The notes under the pieces were generated by a model. It saw only the letters and a program-made list of their open reading frames with translations, did not search any database and was not told the DNA's origin. Below, piece by piece: positions 28,777-39,930 of a stretch of DNA of 64,000 bases (its first letter is position 1; every line of letters begins with the position of its first letter). Location: positions 14,459,501 through 14,523,500 of the forward strand of contig CM050656.1 of the NCBI GenBank assembly GCA_027574665.1, given 5' to 3'. The DNA comes from Rhynochetos jubatus (Eukaryota > Chordata > Aves > Eurypygiformes > Rhynochetidae). A program made the position numbers and the translations under genes.

Positions 28777-28953
28777 TTAGATGCTAATCTTCGTGGAGAA
28801 CGTCATTATCTCTTTCTTTGGCAAATAGAGGCCCAAAGTGTCAATTACCTTCTTAAACTCTTTCATACACATAGGGCTGAGCAGGGTTTGATATTCTGTC
28901 TGCCAACAGCTCAGTCGGCAATTTTTCACAGTCATACACAGAAAAATTGTGCA
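28777..28953 (-). other. 58-codon open frame with EF-hand-like look; unassigned
   Basis: Minus-strand frame between a TAG at 28956-28954 and TAA at 28779-28777. The product includes SPMCMKEFKKVIDTLGLYLPK, whose E-F-K-K-x-I-x-x-L-G-L pattern resembles the helix entering an EF-hand loop in calcium-binding proteins. A GTAATT donor-like site follows the FKK codons. There is no recognisable acceptor, no complete EF loop and no known link to ADGRL4. Chance or a dead exon relic is more likely than a real exon. Confidence 0.15.
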
Positions 28954-30136
28954 CTAGCATATCATCCTAGATAAATTACACATTTCAAATGAGGTTACAG
29001 ACAACTTCACCACTCCTGGACAGTTTATTCTGGAAAAGGAAAACAAAACAACCAAAAAAAGACAAAAATAATCCTAAAGAGAACATTTTTCTACTATTGA
29101 ACATTATGAGTTATTAAACAGAGGAAAAAATAAAATAAGTATGCCAGATTGGTAGGTTATTATAAGTAAATCTGCATGGAAAACATCATTCTCTTATGTA
29201 ATTCCTTGTGATGCTTTCCTTGTTGCATGGGTGACACTAACTTCATAGCCCTAAAGGCAGCTGTAGAATCTGATAGCTGTAGTGGGCTCTACCACGTGCA
29301 AACCCAGGTACAGAACCTGTCTCGAGGAACTGGAATTTATGGAAGCCGTTTCTTTCCAATAAATCCTGCTCTTGGCTTAACAAAAGCTAATTTCAACTAT
29401 ACAAGCACGGAATGAGTAAAATTGACAATTTTGAGGTTACTTTACATTTTTTTCATAGAAAAGGTTGCTTTTTATTCACATACCTGCTTATACCTAAGTC
29501 CCTCTGTACACAATTGTGTATAATTAACATACATGCATGAGTATGGAAATATCTTCCATCCTTTTACTTCAAACCAGCAAGTGAGAAGAATATATTGTTA
29601 CAATTGGACCTTTTGGGACTGCTTCAGATGCTAGAGATACAGGAAGTGAATCATATCTCTGGTAGACACGAAGTAAGCAGACTATGAGATAATAAGTTTA
29701 AAGCTCCTTAAATTATTTTCCCCACATCCTCTAAACATGTAACATATTGATTGATTCTTAATATCATAAAGCAGGATGAAAAGAGTATTTTTTCAAGAAA
29801 GGAAATTAGCATTATTTGGCAAGGGTTAAAACACATTTTGAATTAAACAAATAAGAAACCATCCATGTGCAATTGATCAACTTGAAAGTTTGGGTACATT
29901 TTTGAGAGAGACAAATAACTCTTTTTCTACCACATCATCTACACACAATTTTAAAACTGTTTAGATGCAAACAGGACTAATTTAAAAGAGAGACTGGATA
30001 CAATTAAAGATGTAACGAGAAAGTTTTGGTTCTTCCTGGCCCATTCAAAAAATGCATTACTGTATTTTAGTCATGCTCAAAGTGTCGTTTCACAAAAATG
30101 TAAACAAAATCCGGGGGAAAAAAGGGTAGAGATGTC

Positions 30137-30159
30137 TTTTTTTTTTTTTTTTTTTTTTT
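30137..30159. repeat. Poly(T) tract, 23 nt
   Basis: Longest T run of the window. On the minus strand this would be a poly(A), but no processed retrocopy body was recognised next to it. Confidence 0.9.
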
Positions 30160-30835
30160 CCTCAAATCTGTGAATGCAATGAGTCTATCATGGGCTTGGT
30201 CCAAGTCTTATTAAAGTCAGGGTCAAGCTTGCAAATGGTTATAGTGGGCTGTATCTCTGGTGCAGGCGAGCTGTGTTTTCTGGCCTTAGGAAGGAGAGAT
30301 AACACTCTGAAGATTTTTTCTCTCTCATTCAAGTGAGAAACTGGGAGGGATTTTTTCATATCAGCAAGAAAACTGGATTTGGCACTTTGAATACATAAAA
30401 TGCTTTGAGTCAAAATTTTTTTGGACTCAGCCATTTACAGAGGCAAGACAATTGGAGTATGAAAGCCCCCACTGTGTCTTATTCAGCAGGATCATATTGT
30501 TACTTCAAACACCTGCATTGCTTTCCATCCGACTAATGTCCTCCTGCATCACCAAGCGCTGTTGTAACACACTCTCCCCTTTCAAATTCCCAATCTACTC
30601 CTTAAAAGCGTCAACTAAAATATTCTTTAAAATATACTGTAGCTAGTTACAATAAGCAATTTCAGTTATAAAAGGTAAACTCTACGAAAACCTGTTTTGA
30701 CTAGCAATGTTAGCCAAGGGTATGGCTATTTTCAGGAACATAAACATATCTCCAACCCAGCAGTCTACACACACCATAGCCATCAACCCCTTCCCAAATT
30801 CACAGATAAGTGTGTCATTTTGCACACGAGAAAGC

Positions 30836-30873
30836 AAAAGCCATACATAAAGCCACACATAAAGCCACAGGTC
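30836..30873. repeat. Short tandem repeat with CATAAAGCCACA unit
   Basis: AAGCCATACATAAAGCCACACATAAAGCCACAGG contains a 13-base period repeated about two and a half times. Confidence 0.7.
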
Positions 30874-32529
30874 CCCAGATGGCCAGGAGCCTGTTATGTT
30901 AGCCTGTACATTAATACCCATGCTCCCCCAGGAAAGTGGACTGTCATGCACGAAAAAATCAAATCCTCCCAGCTAATTTGCCCAGGCTTTTCAATTTCAT
31001 TATCTGCTTACAGGGTTTAATCAGGAATGTGGGATCAAGATACCTCAGCTGGGTAACACTGCACAGCTCAGCAGTCAATCTCTGCACTTTAAGAAAAGGT
31101 GAAAAACATTCAGCTACATTATGACTGCTGAAGACATGGGAGGGAAGAAAACTTTCTGTACCCTGGAGAGGAACCCTGAAGTCATAGGCTTAATTAAATG
31201 TAATACCTACATATGCAACAAACAGGATGGTGCATCCTGACACTTCTTTGGATTGTAAAAAAACCAGACATCTAAACCTGGAGTGAGAATTCTGAATCTG
31301 AAGAGTACTTCTGCCCTTGCACATTGTCTGCACTCTGGTTTTGCCATGCTCCACCCTGAAACTGTGTAAAAGATCCAGCAGAATTTGGAGGCAAAGCAAC
31401 AGAGGTTGGGACACACAGGAGGAGGGACAATAAGGAAAAAGGGTAAGGAAGAGTGAGGGATGAGCCCAGAAGCTATGAGGAGCATGTCAAAAGGGCTGGG
31501 AATCGGTGGTCTGCTTTGGCCTCCTGCACAGCACATCCCAAATTTTCCAAACTGTCACCCACTGTGTTGAGCCCTGTTATGTGTGTTTGGCTAAGGCATA
31601 TCTTTCTCTTGCTGTGCTATGCTAGAGCAGCTGCAATTCGCCTTTTTATAGCTTGTGGTGACTGATAGCAGTGAAATGAATTTAGGAAGTGTGTGGATTG
31701 GATCTTCCGTATCAGTGATTTCAGACTATTTGGTAAACACAGAAGCGACATACAGTGATGTATGCCTGCTGGTAATACAAAAAAAATTCTTCTCTGGTGA
31801 ACCAACATTTGGATTAGATAATTTTCTATGGAAGGATACTTCTGGATAGAATGAAATTATTGAACATATTGGTTTCACAGGGTCATGTTAATTTGAAAAG
31901 TAAAAATTCCCTCTAAACTATACATGGATTAGGTGCTACAAAATGGCAGTGCTGACATCAGTAAATCAATACAAATTCAGTGACTGCAATGAATGGTGAT
32001 GGTGGGACACACTGGTGTCACCTTAGAGCAAGAAGCTGATGTCTCACAGGAATGCTTCTTTTTACAGCTGGCAGAGTTGGTCATATGACCCTCAGTAAAA
32101 CAAGAAAATATGATTGTGTTCAGATATTGAGAAGGCTTACAGTTTGGTCCAGCTGAGTTTACACAAATTGCCCGTGTTCTAACAGGGATTCTGTATTCTG
32201 ATATAAAATACCACTTTGCACTGATGTATTTTTTGCCTCTGGAAAATGATAAATCCTCCTACACTACATTTCAGAAAGAGAGTCAGTGCCTTGCTTCAGT
32301 ACAAAGTTTCCTTGATAGCCCAAGTCCCTGCTCACTAGTTCTGGAAGAGCTGTAACTATGTTACAAGTAAGACTGATTAATTTTGCAGCATAATTTGCAA
32401 GTTACATTTACAAGGGACTATTGTGCAGGGATATCTGGGAGGGATATTGTGTTCAGACTTTTCCTGCTTGCCTGCCTACCCTCCTGGAACAAACAGCACT
32501 GCTTCATTTTCCTTCCGTATTTTACAAAG

Positions 32530-32565
32530 TTAAAGTAAACACTGTGATCACACTGTTTACTTTAA
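32530..32565. repeat. 36-bp near-perfect palindrome with paired forkhead-like motifs
   Basis: The segment begins TTAAAGTAAACACTG and is its own reverse complement except for one mismatched base pair per half, centred on TGATCA. Each half contains GTAAACA or its complement TGTTTAC, the core forkhead (FOX) site, so the palindrome presents two inverted FOX-like sites. Function is inferred only; forkhead sites are known in endothelial enhancers, and this lies in the presumed intron of an endothelial gene. Confidence 0.7.
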
Positions 32566-35424
32566 TTTCCTGCAGTGTGCCAGCAAAGCAGCAAATTGGC
32601 AGTCAGCAATCAAGAAGCAGCCAGTATTGAAATAGCAGAGCTGCTTAGGAAAGCACCAATGATGCCAACTAATTTTTCCTTCTGTTTTAAAAATAAAATA
32701 TTGGCTTCTGTGAAGTTTTACTTCCACCCTAATCTTCTCAAAAGGATCTGGAATTTTGTTTGTTTCCTTTAATTTTATTTTGGAAGAAAGCTGGGATTAT
32801 GAGCAACACCTCATTTATACAACTGACTCCTTTTATATAAAGAAATGGACTTACAAATGTTGCAAATATACACTATTTATCTGTACAAAATCCATGTAAT
32901 TTTTGCAGAAGAGGAAGTTAACTTGTCTATTAATCAGTCTTATCTGGATATATTTTTATTTTTATGCCAAGAGCTCTAGCTGTGCTACTTCAATTAGGTG
33001 TGTGAAGCTAAAGCCTCATGCATTACATTCAGAATACACATCTGCACAAGAACAGAGTCCTAAAAGGGAAATAGATATCTTTTCAGAGGCCATTCTCTCT
33101 CATCTCATACTACATAAAGCAAGGAATATAAATACAAAAGAAGTAAGAAGAATGGTACAGTATTTTGTACCTCAGAGGTGTAAAGCTTGACAAGGTGACT
33201 CGTTTATGGCATTCTGAAAGATATTGTTCAGAAGGAATTTATTGATATGTAAGTTATAATTCCAATATATAAAAGCAGCCAGATCCTACAATCAGTTATT
33301 CTCCCGACCATGTGCATTCCTGCACATATTCTTACTGTAGACAATGTGATTATGAAGAGGATTACCTTTTTGTTAGACTGGCCAAAGTATGCCTTTGCAA
33401 AGTCCAAAACATGACCTAATTGAAAGTGGTTGAAATCTTGTGGGAAAGATTGTAAGAGGATAATTATTTTAAAAGCCATGACTTTGACACCAGGAAATTA
33501 AATTCATATCTATATGTCTTTATCTATACACAGCAAATCCAATAATCTTGAGCTCTCAGCAGTCACTTAGCCAGCTGGCAAAGGGAGCAAAGTAAAAACT
33601 AACAAACCCCATTCCTAAGGTATGCTGACATCAGTGATTCATGATTCATCAATAACGGTGCTAGGAAATAAATGTAACAGGGCATTATTGCCTTTTGCAG
33701 CACAGTAAACTCCAGGGAAAATGTCTAAGTATATAACATTGAAAAGACAGAGCTAGCAAAGAAATAACTTTTACAAGTATTTAAGTGGTGTTACAAGCAA
33801 GTGAAAGTAGAGAAACAAATGTAAACCTTTTAAATACAGCAAGAGTGTGCCTATAAATAAAAAGAGACAGTTTTCCAGCAATACAAGCTTACGAGGGCTA
33901 ACCTGAAAACTAGCATTCTTTGTTGTTTTTACAAACAGCATTTTTACAAGGAGAAAGAATATGAATTGCTTGTTCCAGAATAAAACCTCAAAACAACAAC
34001 TGATCTGTTTTAATTGTCTACCAGGATAAGCACAATGAAGAAGTTAGTTCTACGTGATGCAAAATTATTAATGTTGTTGACAGTAGTTACGACTCTCGTA
34101 ACCTATCTAAAGAACTAAAAGGGCAAATATGTAAACACAACGTACCATATATACTCTTCAGAAAATGCCTGTATTAGCACATAATTGATGATCTCCTTTG
34201 AAGGTGACTGGAATATCATTGTGAAAACCTAAGATTATTAACTGAAGAAAAATGGATATCTATCTCTAGAACAGCAGATACACCTGCCGCTTACACCACA
34301 CAGAACAGCAAGATCTAATACATCATTAAACAACTCGGGCTTTGCTTTATGTTTTCATAGCTTTAAACTATTTATGATAGGGTTTAGCCTATATTTTTAG
34401 TCTTTTTTAGAACCTACCCAATTAAAATTCAGGTTACTTGTTTATGCTATTAGAGGACTACTGCACAATATTAATAATGCACCATGTAACATGCTGCCCT
34501 AAAGAAATGTCGTCTCTTTCAGGGGCAACAGCTACACAGTTCTGATACAAGCTTTGCTGCTTAGCTGGAGGGTAAGTGACTTTGGTGGTTGTTGAGGTAT
34601 TTTACCAGAGAAAACATTAGTTTCTTGACATGAGGCTTGCTTCAAACCATTGCCACTTAACTGCAAAGCACCACAAATACATATACTATCTTGTTTGTCT
34701 AGACTGACATTAGAAATTTTATTTTTCAGATTGAGTTTCTAAACACTTAGTATAATTCTTAATAAACAATTAATTGATTCACAAGATTTTTGAATGCATA
34801 CTTCACTGTACTGAATTTTCTTTAAATGTTCAATAAATGTTTTTACGAATTTGGAATGTAGATTTCCCTAAGAAAATACATGTAAAAGAGAAAGTAAGAA
34901 AAAGATACTGTAAGAGAAAAAAGAACATGGAAGGTAAGATAAATCCCTCCTCACATGAACGTATTTAATAACACCACAAATGGGCACATATATAATGGAT
35001 GGATTTAAGAATGTCAGTAATGTCAGTGAAGAACCACAGGTGTCTTTCCTGTAAATCTAATTGATTATTCATAATCACAACTTTCGAGAAAAGTACGGAC
35101 AATGAAGTAGACACCAGATCTTGGTAGATAAGTAAATGCTGGTTTGATTTGTTCCAGGTAGTATTGCTAAAAATTGACTTGGTTTTCTTTCTCTATTCAC
35201 AAGCATAGGCCCTTGACTTTGCAAATGTAATGTGCACTTAACTTTCAAACCAACCAGCTTACTCATGATAGTAAAATTGAATTACTGCAAATACAATACT
35301 TGTGTGGTGAAGGCCATTTCTTACTTTCATTTGACCAGCTCAATAGACAAATAATGATTGACTTATATTTAGGGCAAGGTTAGCATTAAATTAAAGAAAT
35401 ATGTTTAGTGACTACATGACCCGT

Positions 35425-35865
35425 GATGCAAAGAAGAGGTTGAGAGAACAGTGTTCAGCTTGAGAAAGCAAAGGGGAAATCATACTGCTGTCTACAGCTA
35501 CCTAATGGGTGTGTGTGTGTGTGTGAGGGGTGGTGTCATGCGGGTTTATAGAAGAGATGAAACTAAGCTATTATTAGAAATGTACAGTAGATAAGTACAC
35601 CTAAGAGGTAAAAGTTACAAGCTGCAACAAGAGAAACTGTAACTAGATATGAGAAAAATGTTTTCAAAAGTATGGTAGTCAGAGACTGGAACAGGGGCCA
35701 AGAAAAGTGTGCAATCTTCTTCCTTGGAGATACTCAAAACTCAGTGGAACAAGGCCCTGATCAACCTTCTCTAAGTTGGAACTTCTCCAAGTGGGGAGCT
35801 GGACCAGGTGACCTTCAGCGGTCTCTTTCAAATTAAATTATTCCATTATTTTTGTGATTCATTAT
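35425..35865 (+). mobile_element. CR1 LINE 3' end fragment
   Basis: It resembles the avian CR1 3' region in order: a GAAGAGGTTGAGAG-like segment, a TCTACAGCTACCTAATGGG block, GACTGGAACAGG...CTTGGAGATACTCAAAAC, AGCTGGACCAGGTGACCTTCAGCGGTC, and a tail of degenerate ATTCYRTG-like repeats. The order and strand fit a 5'-truncated CR1 insertion ending near 35865. A (GT)n tract interrupts it at about 35509-35525. Point changes and small indels indicate an old copy. Confidence 0.8.
35509..35526. repeat. (GT)n microsatellite inside the CR1 fragment
   Basis: About nine GT units, probably grown from a GGGTGTG-like segment of the CR1 body. Likely length-variable. Confidence 0.85.
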
Positions 35866-36870
35866 TGTTTATTATTTTAGCCAGATATATTTCTCTCTGA
35901 GCAATCCCATATTATAAAAAGATAGGCAGCTTTCTTAGGAAAAGTTGGTTTGCATTCAGAATTTTCCTAAAACGAGCATTCGTCCAAGTCCACCATGGCA
36001 AATGAGCTGTAAAAATCCAAACTAAAGGTGGGCCACTTACTTGTGCTCATACCAAACTGAAGCACCTCTGTTACTACTAAATTTTCCAAGATACATCAAA
36101 CACACAAACTGCCCCAATGGACATTTAATATTCATAACTACTTTTCAGGACACTGAAAACTGACAAGATTCATATGAATTTCAGCCTACCACTGGGCACA
36201 GCTATATTTAACAGTAGAAATAAGTACTAGCGCTATTCATAGTGGAGGACAACTCAAAAATGAAGGCAGGGAAAATATCCTTTTCTTTGGATGGGAGATA
36301 AAGGCATTCAGAGGCAGACCCCTCTGTAGGTTTTCTGGCATATTTCCCTTGCAAGCAGCTGTAATCGAAAAATTAACACTGGCTTCACATGCCGGCATGT
36401 CTCTGTGACACACACTCCTCCCCAGTCTTCTGGACTAGCCCAGGAACTGTATTATTTGATCATGATCAGCTGCTGGGAAGAGTGGCTTAGTGCTCTGTGT
36501 GTGTGTATGAGATGTGAGGGCTGTAAAGTAGCAGTCACGCCAACTCCAAGTTTCACAAGTCCTGAGTCACAAGGGAAATTGCTGAAGCTGAATCGGAGAA
36601 GATACATCAGCACCTCTCATGGAAAAGGAAAGGTCCAAAACTAAAGCTAGAAAACAGGTCATACTCAGCTGGGATGCATGGTATGTTATATTAAAATACT
36701 AGGTTGAGGAAAAGTTGTAGATTTTCTCAGAAACTGCTAAAGTTTTTGGTTTTGACAACATGTTAGTGTAAGATGTTGTGACATATAGTTCAATCCCTGA
36801 GCTAATGGGTTCTTGAGTATGTTTTTCAAACAAGCACAAAACAGAAATAATATAGGTAAAATCTCTTTAC

Positions 36871-37007
36871 CGTCGCAGGTCGTTATGCCATTTCCCGTAT
36901 ATCCTTGGGAGCAATAGCAGCCCATTGTCCCACCCTGAACTTCACACCTGGCAACTTTGTGGCATGTAATGTTGCAGCTTGCAGAAGTGCAGCCATAGTC
37001 CAGCAGA
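36871..37007 (-). CDS. ADGRL4: ADGRL4 (ELTD1)-like exon 2: first EGF-like domain
   Basis: Internal coding exon of 137 nt on the minus strand. A pyrimidine-rich acceptor ending TTTCCAG lies at 37008 and upward, and the donor reads GACG|GTAAAG at 36871. It carries one split base, 45 full codons and one split base (phase 2 in, phase 1 out). The product runs LLDYGC...TCD and has EGF cysteine spacing: C-x3-C-x5-C-x8-C-x-C-x11-C. From the second of these cysteines onward, spacing equals that of human ADGRL4 EGF1 as I recall it, and CYCSQGYTGNG closely matches the family's C-Y/F-C...G-F/Y-S-GNG core. ADGRL4 is an orphan adhesion GPCR of endothelial cells, and this module would form the extracellular N-terminus. 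Oddities: an extra cysteine (GC) lies before the module, and the first cysteine loop is three residues rather than four. Assignment to another EGF protein is possible, but the upstream exon encoding MKLLPFLG supports ADGRL4. Confidence 0.8.
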
Positions 37008-38543
37008 CTGGAAATTAGAACTGGAAAAAAGGAAAATCAGACTTGCTTCTTTATCTAAAAACCTAGTTCCGAGCTCTAAAACCAGATCTGGGCAAAAGAT
37101 ACCCATAAAATTGTTTTATTCCAGTAAGCTTCACGTCCCCACAGAATCATCTGTATCGCAGGACAGGGCAAGGGACACCAACTACAGGGATGTCTTTGAT
37201 AAAACTACCTAGGGGCTAGAAACATCAGACAATGTGGCTTAAGAACTTGTATATGTGCTCAACCAGTATAAAATTGGTAAGCAACGTAAAAGTTACTCAG
37301 TGATCTGGGGAAAACATTTGAAAAGTTATCAAAGCTCTCTAGTACTTTCCAGAAAAGCACAGACTTTTATTTGCACTCTGAATTATGTATTGAGGGCAAT
37401 CCAAACTGCCCTACACATATCAAGTGAAAAATACCAAAGAGTGTTCCCTGATCACATTTTTTTAATTTTTATAAGCACTTTCATACTTATGTAATTCACA
37501 TATGCACAGTCTGAGAGATTAAATTGACGTGACAATATTTACCACATTATGGCATTAGGGTTCAAAAACTTCTCCAAAGTTAATCTCTTAAAATACCATT
37601 TCCGTGTTTTTCCTGTCTGCTTTTTTTCCATCTGCTGAATGATTCCAAAATGGTACAACTACTTTCCCATTGTATGACTGCATATAATTTTCAGCACAAA
37701 CTAGAAAAAAATCTCACTCTTTAAGAAAACTAATGGCTGACTGAATAATTATACACACCCTGTGATAGGTTAGAAATGAGGCAGTTAACACAAAAGGGAA
37801 AATAAGTTTTTTACTTTGTGCTTTATAAATTGTTAGCAGGACATAATGAAAGTTGCAGAACACAAAGACCCTTTTGGATGCTGTCTTCCCCTGCAGTTCT
37901 CCTTTTCCCTACCCAAATATTCTGGATATTCGCCAGCCTAGTGTGCCAGTTACAGGTTTCATTGCTTCTGGAAATATCACTGAGGTGTGGTTTTCTTGGG
38001 CAAATTAAAATTTCATGAAAAATTCAAAAGACTAAAAATCACACACAATTTTAAAGCAGTCATATATAATCCAAATCAATTTAGGTATCATCAAGTTTTA
38101 TTTTTTCCCCTCTGCTTTTCAGAGTGGAGACTATCTTCCAGAGCTTAAAACAGAAACCTGTAGGATTCTGTTGTCATTTTACTGTTCGTAACATGTGAAA
38201 TATAAAAATCTCCCAAGCAGACAGAGAGAGAGAAAAAAAACCCAAGAAAAGCACAAAAACCCACAATGTTTCTGTTTTTTTTCCAGAATGAAACACATAG
38301 TGAGATAAAGACTAGCATTTGTGGGATATGGTTTTGGGATGATCTTAACCATATAATTACTGAATCCAGTGGCAGCAGTGATCAAAGCTATGGGGACTTT
38401 CAGTCCCACATGTCCAGCAGTTTTCCACCATCTCCAACACATTCATTTCTCTCCAGCCCCTGCATCACTGTCCCCATAGATCTCCCTGCCAGACCCCACT
38501 CCCTTCCCACCTGCCACTCAATCCCCAGGGAAGGAGATTTCAC
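37008..38543 (-). other. Intron 1 of the ADGRL4-like gene
   Basis: A 1,536-bp gap between the initiator exon and the EGF1 exon, starting GTGAAA and ending TTTCCAG on the minus strand. It is AT-rich, with a short A/GA-rich tract near 38220-38240. No further exon or interspersed repeat was recognised in it. Open frames crossing 38179-38442 (minus) and 38266-38712 (plus) have no protein-like pattern and are treated as chance. Confidence 0.55.
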
Positions 38544-38569
38544 CTACCTAGGAATGGAAGCAGTTTCAT
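38544..38569 (-). CDS. ADGRL4: ADGRL4 (ELTD1)-like exon 1: start codon and signal peptide
   Basis: Short initiator exon on the minus strand: ATG at 38569-38567, then MKLLPFLG and two bases (AG) of a split codon, ending at a GTGAAA donor. With the first base (T) of the exon at 37007 the split codon becomes serine, giving MKLLPFLGS-LLDYGC. This resembles the mammalian ADGRL4 start, which begins MKRLP/MRLLP and continues into TLLNC just before EGF1. It would be a short signal peptide with a leucine-rich core, cut near the TSAS stretch of exon 2. The open frame continues upstream of this ATG for at least 56 codons, but that part shows no protein-like pattern and is taken as 5' UTR. A second GT donor lies four bases earlier (CTAG|GTAG) and would break the frame. 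The context before ATG (CACCA) is only moderate. Confidence rests on phase agreement and the recalled family start. Confidence 0.65.
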
Positions 38570-38880
38570 TGGTGATGCTGTTGTGCCGTGCCTGGTGCAG
38601 AGCCCTTGTGTCACGAAAAAAACTCCCTTCCTTAAAGTGTGTGACTGTGTGCAAAATATGCACACATGCCTATCAGGAAAGCGACGTCCTGGTGCAGGCG
38701 CTGCTGCCCTGACGCTGCCCTTTGTCCCAAGCTTCACGCTTCCAAAACTCTCGAGACTTACAGGCAGTAAGGGAGGGTCAGAAGGGGCTGAGGACCTGGT
38801 CTTCTGGCAAGTAGGGAAAAAATAAGAGAATAAACAAGAAAGTAGAAGAGAAACAGGAGCCTGGGTCTTGCAGGGAATAA
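38570..38880 (-). promoter_or_regulatory. Candidate 5' UTR and promoter of the ADGRL4-like gene
   Basis: Sequence directly upstream (minus strand) of the putative start codon. It is somewhat richer in G+C and CpG than its surroundings, for example around 38685-38720, and I see no clear TATA box. ETS-type GGAA cores occur on the minus strand at 38631-38628 and 38743-38740, and a GATA core at 38674-38671. ETS and GATA factors are known drivers of endothelial genes, but cores this short occur often by chance. A CTGCACCAGG-like decamer occurs twice, near 38590-38600 and 38688-38698. The transcription start cannot be placed from sequence. Confidence 0.3.
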
Positions 38881-39636
38881 TAGAGAAGTTTCAAGGGTGA
38901 GTGGGTTAGAGGAGCTGCCTGGGACAGTGTCTGGGGAAAGCAAGGATGAAGACGGAAGGGGTGAGCCGCAGCCTGCTGACAGAAAGAGTCTTCGAAGGAG
39001 AAGCAGAAGAAGGGTGCAGCAGATCAGGAGCGTGAGGAAGAGGTACAGGAGATTAATAACTAGCTCAGGGTTTAGAAGCTTGGAGGTAACTGTCTACATG
39101 GTTCCTTCCACCTTTTCCTGGTGAGCTGAGTATATGTAAGCCTCAAGACGCTTTTTTTTTTTTTGAGACAATCTTGGCTGAGTGCAATTGTTCTTCCTAC
39201 TGCTTTCCTCAGTTTTGAGATAGATCCTTACTGCAGCCAAGCAATGTTGCTTTAAGGGTAATGGCCTGTGAGAAGGTACAGGAAATCCACTGAACTCTGC
39301 TTTGTGAGGAAAACAAAGACGTATAGGAAGGGAAGAAAGAGGCAGGAAGGCGATTGTATGGCCGGGAATCTCAGGAGCTGAAGGAGCTGAAGTTTCAATG
39401 GTTTCAGTGGGACTGAAACAAGGAGTTGTGTAATAGGAAATATTCAATATAGCCAATATGGTAAAACATTTGGCATGTCTTTGTGTTAAACGTGAGAGCA
39501 ATTCTATTCTCATTATAGCATCCTAATCGACGAGACTTCAGCATGTACTTACATTATGCATGGACATGCAATATTTTCTCTAATCTTGTATGGATGACGT
39601 GCATACCGTCTTTTTCCAGCTTCCTGGAGATGATGA

Positions 39637-39930
39637 CTCACATATTGAAGTATTGTAAAACTGAAGCACTGATGTATGCCTGCCTTTATAGATGGAAGAA
39701 GAGGGACATGCACAAACAGGCATGCTGCTGGAAGAACAAAGAATATCTCTGAACTAAATAAGATGGACGTGAGCCTGTGGAATGTCATTGTAGCAAAATA
39801 TGGCATGTCTGACTAAAAAGTTTTGAAGTTGAGACTTTGGTAGGGAACTGCTGGGAAGACATCAGCCTGGCCTTAGGAAGTATCTGTGGATGTAGCAACA
39901 TTTTTTACTAAACCTGTTAGGAACTATCTT
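39637..39930 (+). repeat. Diverged duplicated block, copy A
   Basis: Shares order and wording with 41494-42015: ATTGAAGTATTGTAAAACTGAAGCA, GATGTATGCCTGCC, GAGGGACATGCACAA, CTGGAAGA, CTAAATAA, GTGGAATGTCA, then CATCAGCCTG and CTTAGGAA. By eye about 70% of positions agree over the first 170 bases. It is either an old local duplication or two insertions of an unidentified interspersed repeat. Confidence 0.65.

Larger units (their letters stand above)
1..36870. other. Probable intron 2 (or more 3' part) of the ADGRL4-like gene; no further exon recognised
   Basis: Everything on the 3' side of the EGF1 exon in minus-strand terms. I looked on the minus strand for the expected next exon, a calcium-binding EGF with a Cys-x-Cys preceded by Gly-Ser-Tyr/Phe, and for conserved GAIN and seven-helix motifs of ADGRL4, and found none. 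The stretch is AT-rich and holds the repeats, hairpins and homopolymer tracts listed separately. Open frames up to 131 codons (for example 25564-25959 plus and 20353-20655 minus) lack recognisable domains. Subregions with nothing further to report include roughly 500-1990, 4000-6270, 6400-14400, 16000-19100, 22300-28700 apart from listed items, and 33000-35400. Confidence 0.5.

Noticed and set aside
30682-30951. Minus-strand frame with several Cys (CEFGKG, CVDC)
   Set aside because: Checked as a possible second EGF exon, but the cysteine spacing and glycine positions do not fit and no splice sites are suitably placed.
36001-36130. Donor-like ACAAG|GTAAG-type site on the minus strand near 36040
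   Set aside because: All three upstream frames contain stops within about 20 codons and no protein pattern appears.
38266-38712. 148-codon plus-strand open frame across the initiator exon
   Set aside because: Longest open frame here but no domain-like pattern, and it is antisense to the better-supported exon 1.
39094-39513. 139-codon minus-strand open frame
   Set aside because: Low-complexity Ser/Pro and Lys stretches created by poly(T) and GA-rich DNA; no recognisable domain.
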